This document shows positions 1-7,823 of a stretch of DNA of 32,736 nucleotides, one piece after another; positions within the stretch are counted from its first letter, which is position 1, and each line of letters starts with the position of its first letter. Location: assembly GCA_003605055.1 (NCBI GenBank), contig QZKP01000015.1:1-32736 (forward strand). Direction: 5' to 3'. Below the pieces are notes generated by a model that did no database searches, was not told the DNA's origin, and saw only the letters and a list, made by a program, of their open reading frames with translations. Source of the DNA: Desulfarculus sp. (GTDB lineage Bacteria > Desulfobacterota > Desulfarculia > Desulfarculales > Desulfarculaceae). Made by a program: the position numbers and the translations under genes.

Positions 1-7
1 ATGACCA

Positions 8-39
8 GCGCGCCGCCGGGGCTTGCCCCGGCGGCGCGC
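8..39. terminator. Strong hairpin in front of livH
   Basis: A perfect 14-bp G+C stem (8-21 with 26-39) closes a CTTG loop. There is no real T-tract after it (only CCCTTGACC), so it is not a classic intrinsic terminator. Its place between the window edge and the first permease gene fits a partial terminator or RNA-stabilising hairpin after an upstream liv gene, often the substrate-binding protein. That gene is outside the window, so this role is inferred. Confidence 0.5.
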
Positions 40-121
40 CCTTGACCACCCCCGCCGACCCTTCCGCGGTGGAAGCTGGCCGCGCCCCCGGGGCGCCCGG
101 CCAAGGAGGGCCATTAGCGAC

Positions 122-991
122 ATGGGGCTGATCTACGCCCTCAACGGGCTGTACTTCGCGGCCTTTCTTTTCCTCACCTCCCTGGGGCTGAGCATAATCC
201 TGGGGGTGATGGGCATCCTGAACCTGGCCCACGGCTCGCTCTACGCCACCGGCGGCTTCGTGGCCGCCTTCATGATCGGGGCCATGACCGGCTCCAGCGC
301 GCCGCTGATGATCCTGGTCGCCGGCTGCGCGGCCTTGGCCGCGACCGCGGTGGTGGGCCTGGTCATGGAGAGCACCTTGATCCGGCCCATGTACCGCCGG
401 CCGCTGGAGTACCAGCTCCTGATGACCTTCGGCATCCTGATGCTCATCGAGGACGGCATCAAGCTGCTCTTCGGCGGCCAGAGCCGCTACGCCAGCGCCC
501 CCTTCGACGCCATGGGCGCCATCAAGATCATGGGCTCCACCTACCCCACCTACTTCCTGTTCGTGATGCTCATCGCGGTGGTGGCCGGCCTGTTCATCTG
601 GTGGCTGATGGTCAAGACCCGCCTGGGCATCATGCTCCGGGCCATTGAGATGGACCGGGAGATGGCCCGGGCCATGGGCCTGCCCCTGCGCCGGCTGAGC
701 GTGATGGCCTTCGTGCTGGGGGCCAGCCTGGCCGGGCTGGCCGGGGCCCTGGTGGTGCCCACCACCCCGGCGGTGCTGGGCATGGGCATGGACGTTCTTA
801 TTATGGCCTTCATCGTGGTGGTGATCGGCGGCCTGGGCAGCCTCAAGGGGGCCTTCATCGGCTCGCTCGTCGTGGGGCTGACCCGCTCCTACACGGTGGC
901 CTTCTTCGCCGAGCTGGAGATGCCGCTGTTGTTCCTGATCGCCGTGATCATCCTGATCATCAAGCCCGAAGGCCTCTTCGGGCACAAGTAG
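122..991 (+). CDS. livH: Branched-chain amino acid type ABC transporter permease LivH
   Basis: This is a 289-residue integral membrane protein of the LivH/BPD_transp_2 family, one of the two inner-membrane permeases of a high-affinity branched-chain-amino-acid-type importer. The N-terminal region carries the family block GVMGILNLAHGSLYATGGF. The cytoplasmic coupling loop LRAIEMDREMARAMGLP, which contacts the ATPase, is also visible. I chose ATG 122 because AAGGAGGG lies at 103-110. The frame is open further upstream, but that extension is Arg/Pro-rich and not membrane-like. It is the first of a tight livHMGF set, with livM starting 9 nt after the stop. The substrate may not be an amino acid: many liv-type systems in anaerobes carry aromatic or short-chain organic acids, and the downstream catabolic genes make that plausible. 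Confidence 0.93.
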   Translation: MGLIYALNGLYFAAFLFLTSLGLSIILGVMGILNLAHGSLYATGGFVAAFMIGAMTGSSAPLMILVAGCAALAATAVVGLVMESTLIRPMYRRPLEYQLLMTFGILMLIEDGIKLLFGGQSRYASAPFDAMGAIKIMGSTYPTYFLFVMLIAVVAGLFIWWLMVKTRLGIMLRAIEMDREMARAMGLPLRRLSVMAFVLGASLAGLAGALVVPTTPAVLGMGMDVLIMAFIVVVIGGLGSLKGAFIGSLVVGLTRSYTVAFFAELEMPLLFLIAVIILIIKPEGLFGHK

Positions 992-1000
992 GAGGCGGCC

Positions 1001-2002
1001 ATGACCAGATACCTGCGCACCCCCCGGGCCGCCGTGTACGCCGGCGTCTTCCTGGGCCTGCTCCTGCTGCCCCATTTCGTGGACGCCTACCACCTGACCC
1101 TGGTGGAGACCGGGCTGTCCCTGGCCATCATGGCCCTGGGGCTGAACCTGCTGCTGCGCTACACCGGGGTGCTCTCCTTCGGCATCGGGGCCTATTTCGC
1201 CTCCGGGGCCTACGCGGTGGGGCTGTTGTACATGTACCTGCCCCAGTACTTCAGCTTCGAGCTGTCCATGCTGGCCGCCCTGGCGGCCTCGGCGGCGGTC
1301 TCGGCCCTGTTCGGCTTCGTGTGCGTGCGCCACACGCGCATCTTCTTCTCCATCCTCACCCTGGCCCTGTCCATGCTGCTGTTCGCGGTGCTGGAGAAGG
1401 CCTACTACTACACCGGCGGCTCCGACGGCATCCGGGTGCCCATCCCCACCTTCTTCGGCTACCAGTTCGAGGGCATGCGGCGCTTCGCGTTCCTCTCCGG
1501 GCCCTACTACTACGTGGTGCTGCTGGTGTTCAGCGCGGCCACCCTGTTGATGCTGGCCATCGTCAACTCGCCCTTTGGCAAGGCCCTGCAGGCCACCCGC
1601 GACAACGAGCTTAGGGCCGAGATGATCGGGGTGCGGGTCAAGCGCTTCCGCTGGTACGCCTTTGTCATCGCCGGCACCTTCTCCGGGCTCTCCGGAGGGG
1701 TGTGGAGCTTCGTCAACGGCCACATCACCCCCGAGATATGCAGTTGGGTCTTCTCCGGCGAGGTGGTGTACATGGTGCTCCTGGGCGGCTTCATGATCTT
1801 CGAGGGGCCCATCGTGGGGGCCCTGTTGTTCACCTACCTGCGGCTGTACGCCGTGGCCTGGACCGAATACTGGATGCTCATCGTGGGCGCCACCCTGGTG
1901 ATCCTGGTGCTGCTGCTGCCCGGCGGCGTCACTGGCGGCCTCTACCGCCTCATCGAGCGCCTGACACCCAAGGCCCGGCCCAAGGCCGGGGCCTCGGTCT
2001 GA
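1001..2002 (+). CDS. livM: Branched-chain amino acid type ABC transporter permease LivM
   Basis: This is the second permease of the liv-type importer, 333 residues with about eight to ten hydrophobic segments. Family blocks are LNLLLRYTGVLSFGIGAYFA near residue 50 and the coupling-loop block ATRDNELRAEMIGV followed by FVIAGTFSGLSG. The start ATG follows AGGAGG with a short gap and is only 9 nt after livH, so the two are translated together. The C-terminus is basic (KARPKAGASV), consistent with a cytoplasmic end. It should pair with LivH to form the transmembrane channel and with LivG/LivF as the ATPase pair. Confidence 0.93.
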   Translation: MTRYLRTPRAAVYAGVFLGLLLLPHFVDAYHLTLVETGLSLAIMALGLNLLLRYTGVLSFGIGAYFASGAYAVGLLYMYLPQYFSFELSMLAALAASAAVSALFGFVCVRHTRIFFSILTLALSMLLFAVLEKAYYYTGGSDGIRVPIPTFFGYQFEGMRRFAFLSGPYYYVVLLVFSAATLLMLAIVNSPFGKALQATRDNELRAEMIGVRVKRFRWYAFVIAGTFSGLSGGVWSFVNGHITPEICSWVFSGEVVYMVLLGGFMIFEGPIVGALLFTYLRLYAVAWTEYWMLIVGATLVILVLLLPGGVTGGLYRLIERLTPKARPKAGASV

Positions 2003-2023
2003 GCCGGGGAGCGGAGGCAGGCC

Positions 2024-2785
2024 ATGCTGGAAGTCAAAGACCTGTTCAAGTCCTTCGGGCGCTTCCTGGTGATCCAGGGCGTGAGCTTCGCCATCAACCA
2101 GAACGAGGTGGTGGCCCTGCTGGGCCCCAACGGCGCGGGCAAGACCACCCTGGTCAACCTGATCAGCGGGCACCTATTCCCGGACCAGGGCCGGATACTC
2201 CTGGGCGGCCGCGACATCACCCACGCCCCGCCCTACGAGCGGATCAAGCGGGGCATCGCGCGCAACTTCCAGCTCACCCAGCTCTTCCCGGAGCTGAGCG
2301 TGCTGGACAACGTGCGCAACTGCATCTTCTCCGTCCGCGGTCAGCTCAGCCGCTTCTTCAAGCCGGCCTCCTCCTACCAGGAGGCCACCGCCCAGGCCCT
2401 GGAGGTGCTGGAGGTGTTCAACCTGGCCCAGTACCAAAACGAGCTGGGCGCCGGCCTGTCCGAGGGCGACAAGAAGATCCTGGACACGGCCATGGCCTTC
2501 GCCCTGCAGCCGGACTTCCTGCTCCTGGACGAGCCCACCAGCGGGGTGGCCACGGCCGAGAAGTTCAAGGTCATGGACACCATCATCGCCGCCATCGGCG
2601 CCCGGGGCACCGCCACCTTGATCATCGAGCACGACATGGACATCGTCAGCGACTACGCCCAGCGGGTGATGGTGCTGGCCGAGGGCCGGATATTGGCCAA
2701 CGGCGCGCCCAAGGAGGTGATGCAGGACCAGGCGGTGCAGGAAACCCTGTTTGGAGTGAGTGAGCCAAATGCTGCTAGGTGTTGA
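2024..2785 (+). CDS. livG: Liv-type ABC transporter ATP-binding protein LivG
   Basis: This 253-residue ABC ATPase energises the liv importer. Walker A GPNGAGKTT is at residues 34-42, Walker B FLLLDEP at 165-171, and the switch His in LIIEHDMDIV. The ABC signature, normally LSGGQ or LSYGQ, is LSEGDKK (145-151), an unusual acidic version that keeps the Ser and second Gly. An RBS-like GGAG/GGAGGC lies upstream of ATG 2024. The 3' end overlaps livF, which implies translational coupling. The family assignment is secure from the motifs and from its position after livM. Transported substrate unknown. Confidence 0.93.
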   Translation: MLEVKDLFKSFGRFLVIQGVSFAINQNEVVALLGPNGAGKTTLVNLISGHLFPDQGRILLGGRDITHAPPYERIKRGIARNFQLTQLFPELSVLDNVRNCIFSVRGQLSRFFKPASSYQEATAQALEVLEVFNLAQYQNELGAGLSEGDKKILDTAMAFALQPDFLLLDEPTSGVATAEKFKVMDTIIAAIGARGTATLIIEHDMDIVSDYAQRVMVLAEGRILANGAPKEVMQDQAVQETLFGVSEPNAARC

Positions 2786-3476
2786 AGGCATAGATTTTTT
2801 CGTGGGCAAGACCCATATCCTGCGCTCGGTCTCCCTGCAGGTGGAGCCGGGAGAGATCGTGGGGCTCTTGGGCCGCAACGGCGCGGGCAAAAGCTCCATC
2901 CTCAAGAGCATCATGGGCCTGTACCATCCCCAGCAGGGGACCATCCGCTTCAAGGACCAGCCGATCACCAAGGCCCCCACCCGCCAGCGGGTGCTGCAGG
3001 GCCTGGCCTACGCGCCCGAGGACGCGCGGGTGTTCCCGGAGCTGTCGGTCAAGGAGAACATCAGCCTGGGCATGTGGGTGGCCGAGGCCAGCGCCGGCGG
3101 CGGCGGCTTCCAGCCGGAGCGGGGGTTCGAGATCTTCCCCAAGCTCCAGGACCTCTGGGACCGCCGGGGCGGCAACCTTTCCGGCGGCGAGAAAAAGATG
3201 GTCTCCATCACCCGGGCCCTGGCCCTGAGCCCCAGCCTGCTCTTGTTGGACGAGTCCTTCGAGGGCCTGGCGCCGCTGGTGGTGCGCCACTTCATGGAGG
3301 CCATGCGCCGCATCCGCGACCTAGGCATCTCCATCATCCTGGCCGAATCCAACCTGGCCAACGCCTCGCTGGTGGTGGAGCGGGCCTACGTGGTGGAGCG
3401 CGGGGAGATACTCTTCGCCGGCACCCCCCGGGAGATCGCCGGCGACGAAAAGCTTTGCACCATCATCGGGCGCTGA
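2769..3476 (+). CDS. livF: Liv-type ABC transporter ATP-binding protein LivF
   Basis: This is the second ATPase of the importer, 235 residues from ATG 2769. Walker A GRNGAGKSS is at about 35-43, signature LSGGEKK at 137-143, and the D-loop region LLLLDESFEGLAP follows. The usual DEP is DES here, but the catalytic Glu is kept. The start could also be GTG 2760, which adds three residues. I prefer ATG 2769 because it gives the usual LivF length and the GGAG at 2753-2756 sits too close to the GTG. The gene overlaps the end of livG. Only 32 nt separate it from the alcohol dehydrogenase, so the transporter and the enzymes probably share one message. Confidence 0.92.
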   Translation: MLLGVEGIDFFVGKTHILRSVSLQVEPGEIVGLLGRNGAGKSSILKSIMGLYHPQQGTIRFKDQPITKAPTRQRVLQGLAYAPEDARVFPELSVKENISLGMWVAEASAGGGGFQPERGFEIFPKLQDLWDRRGGNLSGGEKKMVSITRALALSPSLLLLDESFEGLAPLVVRHFMEAMRRIRDLGISIILAESNLANASLVVERAYVVERGEILFAGTPREIAGDEKLCTIIGR

Positions 3477-3508
3477 ACAGCCGCCCCTAACCAAGCGGAG
3501 CAAGCGAG

Positions 3509-4666
3509 ATGGGCCGTATAACTCTCTTCCGCACCACCCCCCGCATCGTGATGGGCCCCGGCGCCGTGGCCGCCGTGGGCCAGGAGGCCAAGGCCCTGGG
3601 CGCGGGCCCGGTGCTCATCGTCACCGACCCGGGCATCATCGCCGCCGGGCTGCTGGGGCCGGTGGAGGCCTCGCTGAAGGCCGCTGGGCTGGGATTTAGG
3701 GTCTTCGACGGCGTGGAGGCCGACCCCCGCTTCGAGGTGGTGGAGGCCTGCCGCGCCTTCGCGGCCCAGCAGATGCCCGCGGTGGTGCTGGGCCTGGGCG
3801 GGGGCAGCGCCCTGGACATCGCCAAGACCGTGGCCGTGATGCTCACCAACCCGGGCTGCATCGGCGACTACTGCGGCATTGACCTGGTGCCCGCCTCCGG
3901 GGTGCCCGCCCTGCTGCTCCCCACCACCGCCGGCACCGGCAGCGAGGTCACGCCCATCGCCATCCTCTCCGACGAGGCCGAGAAGCTCAAGAAGGGCGTG
4001 GTCAGCCCCCACCTCTTCCCGCGCACCGCCCTGCTGGACCCGGAGCTGACCCTGGGCCTGCCCCCGGCGGTGACCGCGGCCACGGGCATGGACGCCCTGA
4101 TCCACGCCATCGAGGCCTACACCTCGGTCAACGCCACGGACCTCAGCGACCTCTTGGCCGCCCGGGCCATGGAGCTGATCGGCGCCAACCTGCGCACGGC
4201 CTTCGCCCGCGGCCAGGACCTGGCCGCCCGCGCGGCCATGCTGGAGGGCAGCCTCTTGGCCGGCATATCCTTCGCCAACGCCGGGGTGACCGCGGTGCAC
4301 GCCTTCGCCTACCCCATCGGCGCGGAGTACCACATCCCCCACGGGGTGGCCAACACCTTGATGCTGGCCCCGGTGATGCGTTTTAATCTGCTGGGGGCCC
4401 TGGAGCGCTTCGCGGACATAGCCGAGCTGCTGGGCCAGCCCACCGAGGGCCTGGCCCTGCGCGAGGCGGCCGAGGAGGCGGTGGAGGCGGTGCTGCTGCT
4501 GGCCGAGGACCTGGGGGTGCCCACCCGCCTGAGCCGGTTCGGGGTCCGGGAGGAGCACATCCCGGGCCTGGCCGCGGGGGTGATGAAGGTCACCCGGCTG
4601 TTGGCCAACAACCCCCGCCAGCTCAGCCAGGCCGACGCCGAGGCCATCTACCGCCAGGTGCTCTAG
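3509..4666 (+). CDS. Iron-containing (group III) alcohol dehydrogenase
   Basis: This 385-residue NAD(P)-dependent alcohol dehydrogenase belongs to the Fe-ADH family (FucO/AdhB/butanol dehydrogenase). The dinucleotide-binding segment GGGSALDIAK is at 97-106 and PTTAGTGSEVTP at 138-149. All four metal ligands of the family can be placed: D195, H199 (GMDALIHAIEAYTS), H264 and H278 (HIPHG). Length is normal. It lies 32 nt after livF and 23 nt before an alpha/beta hydrolase, and an AOR gene follows. The likely role is interconversion of an alcohol and an aldehyde, with the aldehyde then handled by AOR. Chain length and direction cannot be read from the sequence. Confidence 0.92.
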   Translation: MGRITLFRTTPRIVMGPGAVAAVGQEAKALGAGPVLIVTDPGIIAAGLLGPVEASLKAAGLGFRVFDGVEADPRFEVVEACRAFAAQQMPAVVLGLGGGSALDIAKTVAVMLTNPGCIGDYCGIDLVPASGVPALLLPTTAGTGSEVTPIAILSDEAEKLKKGVVSPHLFPRTALLDPELTLGLPPAVTAATGMDALIHAIEAYTSVNATDLSDLLAARAMELIGANLRTAFARGQDLAARAAMLEGSLLAGISFANAGVTAVHAFAYPIGAEYHIPHGVANTLMLAPVMRFNLLGALERFADIAELLGQPTEGLALREAAEEAVEAVLLLAEDLGVPTRLSRFGVREEHIPGLAAGVMKVTRLLANNPRQLSQADAEAIYRQVL

Positions 4667-4689
4667 GCGGCTGCCGGTCGGGAGGGAAC

Positions 4690-5496
4690 ATGCCCCAGAC
4701 CCATCTCAACGGCATAGACATCTACTACGAGCTGCACGGAAGCGGCCCGCCCCTGGTGATGATCATGGGGCTCAGGCGCAACGCCGAGTGGTGGTACCAG
4801 CAGATCCCGGTGCTTTCCCGGCATTTCCGCCTGCTGGTCTTTGACAACCGCGGAAGCGGCCGCAGCGGCCAGCCGGAGATGGAATACTCCATCGCCCTGT
4901 TCGCCGACGACACCGCCGCCCTCATGGAGCACCTGAACCTAGAGAGCGCGGCGGTCCTGGGCTACTCCATGGGCGGCTACATCGCCCAGGAGCTGGCCAT
5001 CCGCTATCCAGAGAAGGTTCAGCGCCTGATCCTGGTGAGCACCAGCGCCGGCGGGGCCAGCGCGGTGCGCATGGACCCCGCCCGCCAGAAGGAGTTCGAG
5101 GACGTGGCCGGGTTGAGCCCCGAGCAGGTGCTGCAAAAGAACCTGGACATCTATTTCGCGCCGGGCTTCATCGCCGCCCACCCGGATCAGATCGCCCGCT
5201 TCATGACCGTCTCCCTGCGCCACGCCCAGCCGCCCGAGGCCTTTCTGCGCCAGTACCAGGCCTGCCTGCGCCACGACACCACGGACCGGGCCGGGCGGAT
5301 CAAGGCGCCGGTGCTGATCATGACCGGCGACGATGATCCCTTGGTGCCGCCGGGCAACTCTTATATACTCAAGGAGCTGCTGCCCCGGGCCCAGCTCAAG
5401 GTCTTCCCCGGCGGCCGCCACAGCTTCCTGATCCAGATGCCCCAGCCGTTCAACCAGGCGGTGCTGGAGTTCCTGGGCGCGGCCCCAGGGGCCTGA
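4690..5496 (+). CDS. Alpha/beta hydrolase
   Basis: This 268-residue soluble alpha/beta-hydrolase-fold enzyme has a complete catalytic triad: nucleophile S93 in GYSMGG, acid D216 in TGDDDPLVP, and H244 in GGRHSF. The oxyanion/turn region FDNRGSGRSG (51-60) is typical of esterases, lactonases and meta-cleavage-type C-C hydrolases. No signal peptide is seen, so it acts in the cytoplasm. It sits between the Fe-ADH and AOR genes with gaps of 23 and 47 nt. That context favours release of an alcohol or acid from an imported ester or lactone, but the substrate is inference. Motifs alone do not separate esterase from C-C hydrolase. Confidence 0.88.
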   Translation: MPQTHLNGIDIYYELHGSGPPLVMIMGLRRNAEWWYQQIPVLSRHFRLLVFDNRGSGRSGQPEMEYSIALFADDTAALMEHLNLESAAVLGYSMGGYIAQELAIRYPEKVQRLILVSTSAGGASAVRMDPARQKEFEDVAGLSPEQVLQKNLDIYFAPGFIAAHPDQIARFMTVSLRHAQPPEAFLRQYQACLRHDTTDRAGRIKAPVLIMTGDDDPLVPPGNSYILKELLPRAQLKVFPGGRHSFLIQMPQPFNQAVLEFLGAAPGA

Positions 5497-5543
5497 GCCG
5501 CCTGGCCGCCATCCGCTAACCCGCTGGACAAGGGGGTTGAACC

Positions 5544-7316
5544 ATGCATGGCTTTTACAACAAGCTGCTGAGCATAGACGCGGGCAGCCGCGGCCATGTG
5601 GTGCTGCCGCTGGGCGAGGAGCTCTTGGCCCGCACCCTGGGGGGCAAGGGCCTGGCCGCCCGCCTGCTCCTGGAGCACAACCCGCCGGGGGTGGACCCCT
5701 ATGACCCGGAGAACCGCCTGATCATCGCCGCCGGGCCCGTGGCCGGCACGGGCATCTGGGGCTCCTGCCGCCACGGGGTGTTCACCAAGTCGCCCCAGAC
5801 CGGCCTGTTCTCCGAGTCCTACTCCGGCGGCACCGCCGCCGAGCCCATCGCCGCGGCCGGCTACGACGCGGTGATGATCAGCGGCGTCTCGGACCAGCCG
5901 GTGTGGCTGGAGATCACCCCGGCCGGGGTGGAGTTCCACGACGCCTCGGCTCTCTGGGGCCTGGACTGCTATGAGACCGAGGACGCGGTGAAAGAGTGGC
6001 TCCAGGCCAACCGCCCCCAGGCCAAGCGCAGCGCGGCCCTGGTGGTGGGGCCGGCCGGCGAGAACCGGGTGGCCTTCGCGGTGATCGAAAACGACTACTG
6101 GCGCTCGGCCGGCCGCACCGGGGTGGGCGCGGTGCTGGGCCGCAAGCGCATCAAGGCCGTGGCCTTCTGGGGCCAGGCGGCCAAGAGCCTGGCCCACCCG
6201 GAGATGGTCAAGGCCTTCGCCAAGGAGGTGGCCGCCAAGGGCAAGGACGACGCCGGGGTCAAGGCCTACAAGACCAAGGGCACCCCCATGATGGTGGACG
6301 TGATGAGCCACGTGGGCTCCTTCCCGGCCCGCTACTGGCAGGAGGGCACCGTGGCCCACCGGGAGCAGATCAACGCCGACGCCCTGCACGGCCGCTGCCA
6401 GGTGACCCCCCACGCCTGCCTGAAGTGCTTCATCGCCTGCGGCCGCCTGAGCACCGTAAAACAGGGCCGCCACGCCGGCCTGAAGATAGAAGGGCCCGAG
6501 TACGAGACCATCTACGCCTTCGGCGGCCTGTGCGAGGTGGAGACCATCGAGGAGATCGCCTACCTCAACGACCTCTGCGACCGCCTGGGCATGGACACCA
6601 TCAGCGCCGGCAATCTGGCGGCCCTGGCCATCGAGGCCGTGCGCCAGGGCAAGGTGGACTACGACATAGACTACGGCCAGGTGGACAAGATCGCCGGCCT
6701 GCTGAACGACATCGCCCAGCGCCGGGGCCTGGGCGACATCCTGGCCCTGGGCATCAAGGCCGCCGCGGCCGAACTGGGCATGGCCGACCAGGCCATCCAC
6801 GTCAAGGGCCTGGAGCCGGCGGGCTACGACCCCCGGGTGCTCAAGGGCATGGGCCTGGCCTACGGCACCTCGCCCCGGGGGGCCTGCCATTTGCGGGCCA
6901 CCTTCTACAAGCCCGAGCTGTCGGGCATGGTGGACCCGGAGACCATCCCCGGCAAGGCGGCGGTGTTCGTGCAGTGGGAGGACCGCCTGACCTTCTTCGA
7001 CACCCTGATCCTCTGCCGCTTCTACCGCGACCTGTACCAGTGGGAGGACCTGGGCCGGATGGTCCAGGCCGTCACCGGCCTGGAGCTGAGCAGCGGGCAG
7101 ATGCAGGCCCTGGCCAAGCGGGTGCTGGACGACACCCGGCGCTTCAACCTGCGCGAGGGCCTCACGGTTGCCGACGACCGCCTGCCCAAGCGCTTCACCT
7201 CCGAGGCCCTGCCCGAGACCGGCAAGGCCATCAGCGCCGAGCAGATGGAGGTGATGCTCAGCGAGTACTACCAGGCGCGGGGCTGGGACGCAGAGGGCCG
7301 GCCGCCGGAGGCCTGA
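5544..7316 (+). CDS. aor: Aldehyde:ferredoxin oxidoreductase (tungsten/molybdenum AOR family)
   Basis: This 590-residue AOR-family enzyme oxidises an aldehyde to a carboxylic acid at a bis-pyranopterin W (or Mo) centre and reduces ferredoxin. It may also run in reverse. The N-terminal domain has TLGGKGLAARLLLEHNP, LIIAAGPVAGTG and FSESYSGG, which bind the pterin. The [4Fe-4S] ligands are clear: C292, C295, C299 (ACLKCFIAC) and the distant C491 (LILCRFY), matching the CX2CX3C...C pattern of Pyrococcus AOR. The RBS AGGGGG precedes ATG 5544. It is the last gene of the liv-adh-hydrolase operon and faces a convergent MoaD-like gene. Substrate is unknown; an aldehyde produced by the neighbouring Fe-ADH is the simplest guess. 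Confidence 0.95.
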   Translation: MHGFYNKLLSIDAGSRGHVVLPLGEELLARTLGGKGLAARLLLEHNPPGVDPYDPENRLIIAAGPVAGTGIWGSCRHGVFTKSPQTGLFSESYSGGTAAEPIAAAGYDAVMISGVSDQPVWLEITPAGVEFHDASALWGLDCYETEDAVKEWLQANRPQAKRSAALVVGPAGENRVAFAVIENDYWRSAGRTGVGAVLGRKRIKAVAFWGQAAKSLAHPEMVKAFAKEVAAKGKDDAGVKAYKTKGTPMMVDVMSHVGSFPARYWQEGTVAHREQINADALHGRCQVTPHACLKCFIACGRLSTVKQGRHAGLKIEGPEYETIYAFGGLCEVETIEEIAYLNDLCDRLGMDTISAGNLAALAIEAVRQGKVDYDIDYGQVDKIAGLLNDIAQRRGLGDILALGIKAAAAELGMADQAIHVKGLEPAGYDPRVLKGMGLAYGTSPRGACHLRATFYKPELSGMVDPETIPGKAAVFVQWEDRLTFFDTLILCRFYRDLYQWEDLGRMVQAVTGLELSSGQMQALAKRVLDDTRRFNLREGLTVADDRLPKRFTSEALPETGKAISAEQMEVMLSEYYQARGWDAEGRPPEA

Positions 7317-7399
7317 GGCCCCCCCCGGCGCAGGGGTAACGGGCAACTGGTTTATTTTACGAGATTTACGGGTGGGCGCCCTCGCCGCCCCGGCCCATC

Positions 7400-7636
7400 C
7401 TAGCCGCCGTCCACCAGGGGGAACAGCCCCACCAGGTCGCCGTCGGCCAGGCGGCGCTCCAGGGGCGCGGGCGCACGGTTGACCATGGCCAGCTTCACCT
7501 CCCCGGCCGGGATGCCCAGCTCCGCCGCCAACTGGGCCACGCTGCGGCCCGCGCCCGGCCAGGCCAGGCCCCGCGCCGGGTCGTAAGCGGCCACGTATTG
7601 GCGCAGGCTGCTGAATATCTCCACCTTGACGGCCAT
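7400..7636 (-). CDS. MoaD/ThiS family sulfur-carrier protein
   Basis: This is a 78-residue ubiquitin-fold protein beginning MAVKVEIFSSLRQY and ending FPLVDGG. The terminal Gly-Gly is the site that is adenylated and turned into a thiocarboxylate in MoaD and ThiS. The middle block VAQLAAELGIPAGEVKLAMVNRAP and GDLVGLFP are typical of the family. Small MoaD-like proteins are often found beside AOR genes, where they are thought to supply sulfur for the tungstopterin cofactor. Here it is convergent to the AOR gene, so co-regulation is not guaranteed. The upstream RBS is weak. It could instead serve thiamine or another thio-cofactor. Confidence 0.85.
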   Translation of the reverse strand: MAVKVEIFSSLRQYVAAYDPARGLAWPGAGRSVAQLAAELGIPAGEVKLAMVNRAPAPLERRLADGDLVGLFPLVDGG

Positions 7637-7709
7637 GCTAGGCCCTAATTTAACACGAAAAGCCCTGACCGGCGGCGGAGGTTTTTCTATCGGGAAATGA
7701 TAAATGTTC

Positions 7710-7739
7710 TTGTTTAATCAGGGGCCGGTGCGTTACAAA
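7710..7739 (+). promoter_or_regulatory. Possible sigma70-type promoter for the TRAP operon
   Basis: TTGTTT (7710-7715) and TACAAA (7734-7739) are separated by 18 nt inside an AT-richer stretch of the divergent moaD-like/dctQ gap. Matches to consensus are only partial (about 3/6 and 4/6). No better candidate was seen for the TRAP operon. Confidence 0.3.
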
Positions 7740-7775
7740 TAAAGGCGTCTGTGGTAACTCAACCGATTCATTGGC

Positions 7776-7793
7776 GCGGCCCGCAGGGGCCGC
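7776..7793. other. Hairpin in the dctQ leader
   Basis: A perfect 7-bp stem, GCGGCCC with GGGCCGC, closes a GCAG loop and is followed by CTTCTCT. It lies in the 5' leader of the TRAP operon just before a second hairpin over the ribosome-binding site. It may be a weak terminator or a leader structure; function is inferred only. Confidence 0.4.
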
Positions 7794-7803
7794 CTTCTCT
7801 ACT

Positions 7804-7820
7804 AACTCCGGAGCGGAGTT
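7804..7820 (+). promoter_or_regulatory. Shine-Dalgarno site inside a hairpin, before dctQ
   Basis: AACTCCG (7804-7810) pairs perfectly with CGGAGTT (7814-7820) across a GAG loop. The right arm contains the only SD-like GGAG, with ATG 7824 a few bases after it. In the folded form the ribosome-binding site is covered, a common layout for translational control. Whether anything opens it is unknown. Confidence 0.5.
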
Positions 7821-7823
7821 GGC

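Noticed and set aside
1..45. 14-codon open frame at the very start of the window
   Set aside because: It lies wholly on the hairpin, has no visible ribosome-binding site and no recognisable product.
5361..7346. Long open frame (661 codons) antisense to AOR
   Set aside because: High-GC shadow of the AOR gene: low-complexity Gly/Ala/His/Val-rich translation, while the sense strand has complete AOR motifs. The same applies to other long antisense frames, such as 3386-4558, 8459-9571, 14229-16127 and 25590-26888.
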